Translations under genes and position numbers: made by a program
The notes under the pieces: model-generated
Database searches by the model: none
The model's input: the letters and a program-made list of their open reading frames with translations, nothing else
Told to the model about the DNA's origin: nothing
DNA from: Thermoflexus sp035573655
GTDB taxonomy: Bacteria; Chloroflexota; Anaerolineae; Thermoflexales; Thermoflexaceae
Reading direction: 5' to 3'
DNA length: 15,629 bases
Assembly (NCBI GenBank): GCA_035573655.1
Contig: DATMAC010000332.1
Span: forward strand, 1-15,629
Shown here: positions 8,443-14,455 of the stretch, piece by piece
How the letters are laid out: each line of letters begins with the position of its first letter
Numbering within the stretch: position 1 is the stretch's first letter

Positions 8443-9179
8443 GGCGCCCCTCCTTTCCTGTTCATCAACAAAGCCTGGCAAAGAAAAGCGTTCGCACTGA
8501 AATTCAGGAGAGTGAGACGGATCCGTTGGAGGTAACCTTCAAACGCCTCGAAGGGGATCGGGTTGCCCTCTACATCCAGCAACAAAGGAGCTTCAGGGCG
8601 GGTGTCGAGGCCCAGCTCCTGTCGCCGCCGGATATACTGCGAGACAGCCTGCCCCAGCTCAATCCGCACCGGGGTCCCATCGATCCGACGGACCCACCAA
8701 GCCCCTTCGGACTCGAAGAGATCCCCGAGCCGCAACGCGCAGATCTCCAAGGGGGAAAGCCCGGCAGCGCGCAACGCCCGAAGAAGCGCGAACTGGCGGC
8801 CCAGATAACCCTTGCGCTGGAAAACCCGGCGGAGCTCGGCCAGCGAGCCCATCGCCTCACCAGGGAAAGCTTCCTCAAAGGGGCGCCCTTCCTCTATAGC
8901 TCTTTCGATCTCCTCGGCAGCGAAATGATCCAGCAACCGGATCTGCACCGCGCGAATGCCTTCCACCTGAAGGAGGGCGCGCCGGATGTCCTCAGCCATC
9001 ATAAAAACGAAATTGGGGGCGCACCAGAAGGTCGGCAAGCGCATCGTTACAACCGCACGGGACCCCTCCACCGCCACTCCTGCCACGAACCCAAGACGAA
9101 CGATGGATTGATCCAGCTCCGGGTCCAGAACCTCCTCCAACGCTCGCCAGGCTCGCTCCACCACCGGCCCGCCTGACAT
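8439..9179 (-). CDS. DUF59/MIP18-family iron-sulfur assembly-like protein with C-terminal extension
   Basis: Residues 1 to about 90 (246 in all) form a DUF59/MIP18 domain: LDPELDQSIVRLGFV with DPEL at 19-22, then RLPTFWCAPNF with Cys53 in the place of the family's conserved Cys. Such domains help iron-sulfur or metal site assembly. Residues about 113-235 are an extra region whose pattern (ALLRALRAAGLSPLEICALR, then a GDLF loop and a YIRRR helix) loosely resembles a tyrosine-recombinase core, but the catalytic Arg is replaced by Ser and no Tyr nucleophile box is seen. From memory, DUF59 proteins of prm/mim clusters have a similar tail. It is the first gene of the operon. ATG at 9179 sits five bases after GGAGG; an adjacent ATG at 9182 is also possible but crowds the ribosome site. 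Confidence 0.85.
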   Translation of the reverse strand: MSGGPVVERAWRALEEVLDPELDQSIVRLGFVAGVAVEGSRAVVTMRLPTFWCAPNFVFMMAEDIRRALLQVEGIRAVQIRLLDHFAAEEIERAIEEGRPFEEAFPGEAMGSLAELRRVFQRKGYLGRQFALLRALRAAGLSPLEICALRLGDLFESEGAWWVRRIDGTPVRIELGQAVSQYIRRRQELGLDTRPEAPLLLDVEGNPIPFEAFEGYLQRIRLTLLNFSANAFLCQALLMNRKGGAP

Positions 9180-9223
9180 CATGCCCTCCCCTTCCGTCAG
9201 GCCCCTTACGCCTTCCCAGTTTT

Positions 9224-9251
9224 AGTTTAATAAATTGATAAAAAATGTCAA
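9224..9251 (-). promoter_or_regulatory. Predicted sigma-70-type promoter of the DUF59-to-xdhC operon
   Basis: On the - strand a perfect TTGACA (9251-9246) is followed after 16 bases by TAAACT (9229-9224, four of six matches to TATAAT). Transcription would start near 9217, about 38 bases before the first gene's ATG. The surrounding 120 bases (9221-9340) have only about 26% GC by hand count, in a GC-rich genome. Confidence 0.65.
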
Positions 9252-9273
9252 GAGTGGCAATGAAACAACCAAA

Positions 9274-9291
9274 TTGTGAACTATATAACAT
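9274..9291. promoter_or_regulatory. Second, weaker CRP/FNR-like site
   Basis: TTGTGA-N6-TAACAT keeps one full half-site and four of six bases of the other. It lies 40 bases (about four helical turns) from the better site at 9314-9331, on the same face of the DNA. Its centre would be near -65 of the predicted operon start, a usual class I activator position. Confidence 0.4.
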
Positions 9292-9315
9292 TATCGTTAC
9301 TAATATCATAATGTT
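9287..9315. repeat. Dyad in the control region, arms AACATTAT/ATAATGTT
   Basis: Perfect 8-bp arms (9287-9294 and 9308-9315) have centres 21 bases apart, two helical turns. The dyad overlaps both CRP-like sites and may be a separate operator or part of the same protein-binding array. Confidence 0.4.
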
Positions 9316-9331
9316 GTGACTATTATTACAA
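9314..9331. promoter_or_regulatory. CRP/FNR-family operator, TTGTGA-N6-TTACAA
   Basis: Eleven of twelve half-site bases fit the CRP-type consensus TTGTGA-N6-TCACAA. The centre is about 105 bases before the predicted start of the CO dehydrogenase operon, a position used by class I activators. CRP/FNR relatives include CO, oxygen and cAMP sensors; which one binds here is unknown. Confidence 0.55.
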
Positions 9332-9705
9332 ATCGAACGGACAGGGCTTTGTACACAATCGCGCGCTTTCCTCTCCCTCCCAGCATGCAGTTCCGTAAAC
9401 TCGAAGGATGAAGGGGCAGGCGCTAAACGGACATCCAGGGGAAGCCCGGCGCGTCATGCCCCTGCTTGGACACTCCTTGTTCCTATATCCGGTTTCAGCG
9501 CGCCCTTTTATTGGACTTTGGACAAGATGTTCGCTTTATGCCCAGGCCTCTACTTCTCGACAAGAAGGAGAGCTTGCGCCATGATGGATCTATGGGATTC
9601 GCGTTACAGAAGGGATGGAGTCCCGCATACCTCTCCTCTGCGCGTGCGGAGAGGGCGGAGCAGCCTCATGGATCGCAAAGGCCAACCGAACCGATGGAGG
9701 TTGCG
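9332..9705 (+). other. Structured leader/intergenic region upstream of the nitroreductase
   Basis: No convincing gene lies here; an open frame from 9466 continues into the nitroreductase but its first 80 codons look like translated non-coding DNA. The region can fold: AGGGGCA (9412-9418) with TGCCCCT (9457-9463) encloses GCGC/GCGC (9420-9423 with 9449-9452) and a small GGG/CCC hairpin. Further down are CCTCTCC (9630-9636) with GGAGAGG (9648-9654), and CAACC (9683-9687) with GGTTG (9699-9703), which would cover part of the ribosome site. No known riboswitch class was recognised. Confidence 0.4.
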
Positions 9706-10275
9706 ATGGACGTCCTTGAAGCGATTATGACCCGACGGATGGTCGGGAAGGTGCGGCCCGAACGGCCGAAACGGGAGGAGATCGAGACGCTGCTTCAGGC
9801 GGCGGTGCGGGCGCCCAACCATCGCCTGACAGAACCGTGGCGGTTCGTGGTGATCGCCGGCCCAGCCTTGGAGGAGTTGGGCGAGGTCTTCGCCCGCATC
9901 CTCCAGATGGTCAAGCCCGACGCCACCGAGGAGGAATTGCAGCGGGAACGAGCGAAGCCCAAGCGCGCCCCGGTGATTATCGCCGTGGCTTGCCTGAAGG
10001 GCCGGGATCCCATTGAGACCCACGAGAACATCGTAGCCACCGCCGCCGCGATCCAGAACATCCTCCTCGCCGCCCACGGAATGGGCCTCGGGGCCTATCT
10101 GCGTACCGGCGACACCGCTTACCATCCCCTCCTCCTGCGCTGGCTGGGGGTCCCGGAGGATGCCCAGTTCATGGGCTTCATTTACCTAGGCTATCCAGCT
10201 CCCGACGCCCCACCCCGTCACACCCCCCGCCGACCGATTGAGGAGGTCACCCAGTGGCGTGGGTGGGCCGATTGA
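9706..10275 (+). CDS. FMN-dependent nitroreductase family protein (YdjA-like)
   Basis: The 189-residue single-domain protein fits small nitroreductases. MDVLEAIMTRR with Arg10-Arg11 is the usual N-terminal FMN phosphate contact. APNHR (36-40) and EPWRFVVI (43-50) follow, then GLGAYLRTG (127-135) and GFIYLGYP (157-164) near the flavin. Such enzymes are usually dimers that use NAD(P)H to reduce nitro groups, quinones or other acceptors; the physiological substrate is not evident. The pattern is closer to E. coli YdjA than to BluB. The start at 9706 has GGAGG five bases upstream; earlier in-frame starts lack family similarity. It is transcribed away from the CO dehydrogenase operon, with the mutase 338 bases downstream. 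Confidence 0.9.
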   Translation: MDVLEAIMTRRMVGKVRPERPKREEIETLLQAAVRAPNHRLTEPWRFVVIAGPALEELGEVFARILQMVKPDATEEELQRERAKPKRAPVIIAVACLKGRDPIETHENIVATAAAIQNILLAAHGMGLGAYLRTGDTAYHPLLLRWLGVPEDAQFMGFIYLGYPAPDAPPRHTPRRPIEEVTQWRGWAD

Positions 10276-10613
10276 GCCCAGGCGGAGGGCTTAGCGATCC
10301 CGGTAGAGAAGCGAGGCCGTGAAAGTTCAATCAATCGTTTGTTAGCGGATCGATGCCCCGCTTATAATAAGAGCGCATTGACTTGTCGAACCGGCGGTCG
10401 CCTAATCCGTGGTGATGATCGCCCTGCGCTTGGGACCGCTGTGCGATGGAGGCCGCTTATGCGGCCGACACCTCACAGCAAACCTTTCTTTTCCCTCCCT
10501 GTGAAACTCCGTCAAATGAGGAGCGGAAAACGAGCAACGAAAAGGCCGAGACTTCGGGAAGGGCAAAACGTGGAGAGGCTGAATCCCAGGAAATCTCCAA
10601 GCAGGAGGCTGCG
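10276..10613 (+). other. Promoter and long leader region before the acyl-CoA mutase
   Basis: This 338-base gap has a promoter at 10339-10368 and an expected leader of about 240 bases. The leader includes a hairpin GGCCGC-TTAT-GCGGCC (10451-10466). No cobalamin riboswitch B12-box was seen, although the downstream enzyme uses B12. An in-frame extension of the mutase to 10446 is low-complexity and lacks a ribosome site, so the stretch is treated as untranslated. Confidence 0.5.
10339..10368 (+). promoter_or_regulatory. Predicted promoter of the acyl-CoA mutase gene
   Basis: TTGTTA (10339-10344) and a perfect TATAAT (10363-10368) are 18 bases apart. Transcription should start near 10375. Confidence 0.6.
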
Positions 10614-12296
10614 ATGTTCGATCGGGAGAAGCTCCAGGAGCTGGCCGCGGCGCGGGATCGCTGGGAGGAGACCACGCTTCAGCAATGGTTGGCCCGCATG
10701 CCGGAGCGCCAAGAGGTTTTCACCACCGTCTCCGGGGAGCCGGTGAACCGCCTCTATACCCCTCTGGATCTCCCCGACTTCGATTACCTGCGGGATCTCG
10801 GGTTCCCCGGCGAATACCCGTTCACCCGGGGCATCCACGCCACCATGTATCGCGGCCGCCTGTGGACCATGCGCCTCTTCGCCGGATACGGAACGGCTGA
10901 GGAGACCAACGCCCGGTTTAAGTATCTACTCGAGCACGGCCAGACCGGCCTCTCCATCGCCTTCGATCTCCCGACCCTCTATGGCTACGACACCGACGAC
11001 CCCATGGCCGAGGGGGAGTTCGGTAAGTGTGGGGTGGCGGTCTCCTCGCTGCTGGATATGGAGATCCTCCTGGACGGCCTCCCGCTCGATCAGATCACGA
11101 CCTCGATGACCATCAACGGGCCCGCGGCCATCATCTGGGCGATGTACCTGGCGGTGGCGGAGAAACGGGGGATCCCCTGGGATCAAATCGGAGGGACCAC
11201 CCAGACAGACATCCTCAAAGAATACATCGCCCAGAAGGAATGGATCTTCCCACCGGAGCCCTCCATGCGCCTGGTGGTGGATATGATCGAGTTCGGCTCG
11301 AAATACGTGCCGAAGTGGAACCCCATCAGCATCAGTGGCTACCACATCCGGGAGGCCGGCGCCACCGCAGCCCAGGAGCTGGCTTTCACCTTGGCCAACG
11401 GGTTCGAATACGTCCGCTGGTGCCTGAAACGGGGGTTGGACATTGACTCCTTCGCGCCGCGCCTTTCGTTCTTCTTCAACTGCCATAACGATTTCTTTGA
11501 GGAGATCGCCAAGTTCCGGGCAGCCCGTCGGATCTGGGCCCGGGAGATGAAGGAAACGTTCGGGGCGAAGAACCCGCGCTCCTGGTGGCTGCGCTTCCAC
11601 ACCCAGACGGCTGGCTGCACCCTCACCGCCCAGCAGCCCTACGTGAACATCATTCGGGTGACCATCCAGGCCCTGGCCGCCGTGCTCGGCGGCACCCAGT
11701 CCCTCCACACGAACTCCTTGGATGAGGCCCTTGCCCTCCCCAGCGAGTTCGCCGCTAAGCTCGCCCTGCGCACCCAGCAGGTCATCGCCTACGAGAGCGG
11801 CGTGACGAACACCGTGGATCCCCTGGGCGGGAGTTACTACGTCGAATACCTGACCAACCGTCTGGAGCAGCAGGCTTACGAGTACTTCCGCAAGATCGAG
11901 GAGCTCGGCGGGGTGATCCCCGCCATTGAGGCCGGCTTCTTCCAGCGGGAGATCGCGGATGCCGCCTATCGCTACCAAAAGGAGATCGATGAGAAGCGCC
12001 GTATCATCGTCGGCGTGAACGAGTTCGTGGAGGAAGAGGAGATCAAACCGCCGATCCTCCAGATGGACCCCGAAGGGGAGCGGCGGCAGCGGGCTCGTCT
12101 GCAGAAGCTGCGGATGGAGCGGGACAACGAGCGGGTTGGGCAGGCCCTGGCCGCCCTTCAGGATGCGGCCCGCAAAGAGAACGAGAACCTGATGCCATAC
12201 ATCCTGGAGGCGGTGAAGGCCTACGCGACCCTGGGGGAGATCACGAAGGCCCTGAAAGCGATCTGGGGCACGTGGCAGGAACCGTTAATTATTTAG
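10614..12296 (+). CDS. B12-dependent acyl-CoA mutase large subunit, isobutyryl-CoA mutase-like (methylmalonyl-CoA mutase family)
   Basis: This 560-residue protein is the substrate-binding TIM-barrel half of the methylmalonyl-CoA mutase family: YPFTRGIHATMYRGR (68-82), GYHIREAG with His244, and AYESGVTNTVDPLGGSYYVE (392-411). The C-terminal cobalamin-binding domain is absent, so a separate small B12 subunit is needed; none is in the window. The substrate-selecting residues, in Propionibacterium numbering that happens to match, are Phe89 (Tyr in methylmalonyl-CoA mutase) and Gln207 (Arg in methylmalonyl-CoA mutase). The Phe/Gln pair is that of isobutyryl-CoA mutase; Ala116 replaces the Asp typical of 2-hydroxyisobutyryl-CoA mutase. 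The likely reaction is n-butyryl-CoA to isobutyryl-CoA or a similar branched acyl-CoA rearrangement, an inference from these residues. ATG at 10614 has AGGAGG five bases upstream. Confidence 0.92.
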   Translation: MFDREKLQELAAARDRWEETTLQQWLARMPERQEVFTTVSGEPVNRLYTPLDLPDFDYLRDLGFPGEYPFTRGIHATMYRGRLWTMRLFAGYGTAEETNARFKYLLEHGQTGLSIAFDLPTLYGYDTDDPMAEGEFGKCGVAVSSLLDMEILLDGLPLDQITTSMTINGPAAIIWAMYLAVAEKRGIPWDQIGGTTQTDILKEYIAQKEWIFPPEPSMRLVVDMIEFGSKYVPKWNPISISGYHIREAGATAAQELAFTLANGFEYVRWCLKRGLDIDSFAPRLSFFFNCHNDFFEEIAKFRAARRIWAREMKETFGAKNPRSWWLRFHTQTAGCTLTAQQPYVNIIRVTIQALAAVLGGTQSLHTNSLDEALALPSEFAAKLALRTQQVIAYESGVTNTVDPLGGSYYVEYLTNRLEQQAYEYFRKIEELGGVIPAIEAGFFQREIADAAYRYQKEIDEKRRIIVGVNEFVEEEEIKPPILQMDPEGERRQRARLQKLRMERDNERVGQALAALQDAARKENENLMPYILEAVKAYATLGEITKALKAIWGTWQEPLII

Positions 12297-12369
12297 GGGT
12301 TACGCAGCTCGGAGCCTAAGAATGGCCCCACTCCCCTTAAGGGGCCATGGGAAGGGAGATGAAAAATGT

Positions 12370-12416
12370 TTTTGGGGCGGAGCCGCGCGCTGAAGGCGCG
12401 CGGCTCCGCCCCAAAA
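12370..12416. repeat. Perfect 21-bp hairpin between mutase and peptidase genes
   Basis: The arms 12370-12390 and 12396-12416 are exact inverted repeats with the loop TGAAG. T bases precede and A bases follow the GC stem, the wrong order for an intrinsic terminator on either strand. The core GGAGCCG-CG-CGC matches the hairpin at 1072-1110 except for a paired dinucleotide change. Confidence 0.8.
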
Positions 12417-12451
12417 GCCTCCAGGAGAAAACCCACCATGTAACAGTGAAG

Positions 12452-13711
12452 ATGTGTCCGTTGAAGATGCGTCGGCCTGGCCTTCGATTCCTGCGGGATC
12501 TGCTCATGACCGCCCTTCTGGCCTTGAGCCTCCCCGCCGCCCAGCCCTTCCCTTCCCTGGAGGCCCGAGTCGCCGCCCTGCTTCAGGGGCGTGGGTTCCA
12601 TTTCCCCCTGTGGGCCCTCCAAGTCTGGGCGGAGAAAACGATCCTGGACGCCGCGCTCCCCCAGGCCTTCCTAAACCAGGAGGCCCAAACCCAGGCGGTC
12701 CGGCGATATCTCCACGAGGTCGCGACAGCGGAGGAGCTGGCCGCTGAGCTGGATCGCCAGATGACCTCCCCAACCCCGTCGGATCCGGCCCGGGTGGCTT
12801 CCCTCCGCCGACAATGGGAGGCCGCCCACCGGAGGGCTCAGGCCCTTCGCCCCCTGGCCGAAGCCGTCCTCTCCGAGCAGCTCAGCGTCCTCTTGGCCCA
12901 GGAAGGGCTGTCCATCCTCGGCTATCCCATCCCACCGGTGAACATCCGCCTGACGGCGATGCCCAACCTGCTGGCCATCTCCCCCCGAGAGCGCATCGCG
13001 CTGACGGCAACGTTCCCCATGCAAGCCGACCTGACGGCCGATGAGATGGACCGCCTGGAGCGTTCCGTGGATGGGACCCTCCAAGTCTCCTCGCTGGTGG
13101 TCCCACTGGGAGGGCTGGCCTTCTACCCAGCGATGATCATGGAGACCTCCTCCCTGCAGGCCCTGACGGAGATCGTCGCCCACGAATGGACCCATCACTG
13201 GCTCTTCCTGTGGCCTCTGGGATGGTTTTACGATCGCCCGGAGGCCCGGGCCATCAACGAGACGGCGGCGGATTTAGTGGGCAAGGCGTTGGGGCGCGCC
13301 TGGCTGGCGCGTTTCTACCCGGATGCCCTCCCGCCACCTGCTGCAGATTCCTCGCCGCCCCCCTCCCAGCCGGAGGAACGGCCCACATTCCAGTTCGGCC
13401 GGGAGCTGGCGAAGACCCGCACGGTGGTCGAGCAACTGTTGGCCCGGGGGGAGATCCGCCGGGCGGAGTTGTATATGGAAGCCCGACGCCGGGTCTTCTT
13501 GGAACACGGCTACGTGATCCGCAAGCTGAACCAAGCCTACTTCGCCTTCTACGGCGCTTACGCCGCGGAGGAAGGGGCTGCCGGCGTCGAGGATCCCATC
13601 GGCCCGCGGGTCCGCCGGCTGTGGGAACAGAGCCCCTCCGTGCGAGCCTTCCTGTTCCGCATCGCCCTCATCACCGATCTCGCTGGCCTTCGGCAGGCCT
13701 TGGGAGAGTGA
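12452..13711 (+). CDS. Predicted exported zinc metallopeptidase, HExxH type, function unknown
   Basis: I do not recognise a named family. The 419-residue protein begins with a basic stretch (MRRPGLRFLR) and a hydrophobic segment (DLLMTALLALSLPAA, about residues 16-30), so it is probably secreted or membrane-anchored. Residues 244-249 read HEWTHH, a zinc-binding HExxH motif (His244, Glu245, His248). NETAAD at 269-274 supplies the third ligand, Glu270, in the pattern of gluzincin peptidases. A Pro/Ser-rich linker (about 293-311) and a helical C-terminal part follow. The start is uncertain: 12452 is chosen because the longer frame from 12347 would translate the palindrome at 12370-12416. ATG at 12467 is also possible; neither has a strong ribosome site. 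Residues 95-145 are highly charged and helical. The mutase ends 155 bases upstream. Confidence 0.75.
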   Translation: MCPLKMRRPGLRFLRDLLMTALLALSLPAAQPFPSLEARVAALLQGRGFHFPLWALQVWAEKTILDAALPQAFLNQEAQTQAVRRYLHEVATAEELAAELDRQMTSPTPSDPARVASLRRQWEAAHRRAQALRPLAEAVLSEQLSVLLAQEGLSILGYPIPPVNIRLTAMPNLLAISPRERIALTATFPMQADLTADEMDRLERSVDGTLQVSSLVVPLGGLAFYPAMIMETSSLQALTEIVAHEWTHHWLFLWPLGWFYDRPEARAINETAADLVGKALGRAWLARFYPDALPPPAADSSPPPSQPEERPTFQFGRELAKTRTVVEQLLARGEIRRAELYMEARRRVFLEHGYVIRKLNQAYFAFYGAYAAEEGAAGVEDPIGPRVRRLWEQSPSVRAFLFRIALITDLAGLRQALGE

Positions 13712-14132
13712 GGATAAGCTTCCTCGAGGCGTTCGCATCCCGATTCGTGGATGGCCTTCGTGCTTTGTCCACTTCACGGTGAAAGAGCGGAGGATTCGAT
13801 AGCCTGGCGAATGCGGACGGCCCGATCCTCCGAGGCCTCATGCAGGGATGGCCCTACCAGGGGACGTGGACGCTTCGGGTAGGGGCAGGCCTTGTGCCTG
13901 CCCCAATAGGGCGCCCATAAAGGACACCCCTACCGATTACACAGCCATGCCCAGCGGTGGAATCAGGGAGTCACCCCGTTTGGGGATGATGATTTTTCTT
14001 CGTGGGGTGCGGGGTGTCTTCGGCGTCCTACCCTTCTTTCCCCTCACCGCGTAGCCCCTTTGAATTTTTGCCATCGGGCGCTACCTCTGACCTCTCCCTA
14101 CGAAGCCGGGGAATATCCCTTCAGATCAGACA
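13712..14132. other. Non-coding stretch with inverted repeats, no gene seen
   Basis: No supported reading frame lies between the peptidase stop and the thiO promoter. GGAGGAT (13789-13795) and ATCCTCC (13825-13831) are inverted repeats 29 bases apart. The palindromic element at 13852-13934 follows. From about 13975 the sequence is mixed, with short T-runs but no clear terminator stem. Confidence 0.6.
13852..13934. repeat. Compound intergenic palindromic element (REP-like)
   Basis: A perfect hairpin GGGGCAGGC-CTTGT-GCCTGCCCC (13882-13904) sits beside the palindrome GGGCGCCC (13909-13916). GGTAGGGG (13878-13885) can pair either with CCCCTACC (13927-13934) or, over seven bases, with CCCTACC (13852-13858). 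GTAGGGGCAGGC-type hairpins are, from memory, common dispersed repeats in several bacterial genomes. Confidence 0.6.
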
Positions 14133-14161
14133 TTGACGGAATGCGCATTCGGGTCTAAAAC
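14133..14161 (+). promoter_or_regulatory. Predicted promoter of the TPP riboswitch-thiO transcript
   Basis: TTGACG (14133-14138) and TAAAAC (14156-14161, four of six matches) are 17 bases apart, placing the transcript start just before the riboswitch. The spacer holds the perfect 12-base palindrome GAATGCGCATTC (14139-14150). Confidence 0.55.
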
Positions 14162-14176
14162 TAAAGTAAGGCGTGG

Positions 14177-14278
14177 GTCCGTTGGGGGAGTCCGGGCGAG
14201 CCGGGCTGAGAGGACGGCCGTATCCGCCGTCGACCCCTGGAACCTGATCCGGATCATGCCGGCGGAGGGAAGACGGGC
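14177..14278 (+). ncRNA. TPP riboswitch (THI element)
   Basis: The conserved pieces are present in order: GGGGG (14184-14188), GGGCTGAGAGGA (14203-14214), ACCCCTGGAACCTGATCCGG (14233-14252) and the closing GGCGGAGGGAAG. P1 pairs GTCCGTT (14177-14183) with GACGGGC (14272-14278) over seven positions, two of them G-T wobbles. It binds thiamine pyrophosphate and should lower expression of thiO and any downstream thiazole genes. The expression platform (14279-14455) is about 175 bases and shows no terminator with a T-run, so control may act on translation or by another fold. Confidence 0.95.
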
Positions 14279-14398
14279 GCGCCAACTTCTTTCACCGCCA
14301 CCCGTTCGCGTTCCCCGCGATCTCCACCTGCTCCGCCCCATGATCCGCGTGGCAAGCCAGAAGATCGAAGCCCTTCATGGACCTCTGAGCGGCAGCGA

Positions 14399-14430
14399 GG
14401 GGGAAACTGTGCGATCGCATGGGTCCCCCC
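14399..14430 (+). promoter_or_regulatory. Possible hairpin in the thiO expression platform
   Basis: GGGGG (14399-14403) can pair with the C-run at 14425-14430, with the palindrome TGCGATCGCA (14410-14419) inside. It lies about 25 bases before the thiO start and could be the regulated structure of the riboswitch, but no pairing with the ribosome site is obvious. Confidence 0.3.
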
Positions 14431-14455
14431 AACTGCTCCGGAAAGGATGGTGAGG

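Noticed and set aside
9001..9182. Phage integrase remnant in the DUF59 gene
   Set aside because: The recombinase-like part is in the C-terminal half, in frame and lacks catalytic residues; there are no att-like repeats or other phage genes, so a domain of the protein is the simpler reading.
9466..9705. 80-codon N-terminal extension of the nitroreductase
   Set aside because: The extension has no family similarity, and the ATG at 9706 has GGAGG at ideal spacing and the expected MDVLEAI start.
9661..9705. GCAAAGGCC near 9676 as a c-di-GMP (GEMM) riboswitch piece
   Set aside because: Only a short resemblance to GACGCAAAGCC; the other conserved GEMM segments are missing.
10446..10613. 56-codon N-terminal extension of the mutase
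   Set aside because: Low-complexity residues and no ribosome site; ATG at 10614 has AGGAGG and matches family length.
10276..10613. Cobalamin riboswitch before the B12-dependent mutase
   Set aside because: No B12-box or GCCACTG-like element was found.
12438..12443. ATG-TAA one-codon start-stop behind AGGAG, as a regulatory minimal ORF
   Set aside because: Spacing is wide and nothing else supports translation there; probably chance.
12347..12451. Longer start for the peptidase
   Set aside because: It would translate a perfect 21-bp palindrome and would put the signal-like segment too far from the N-terminus.
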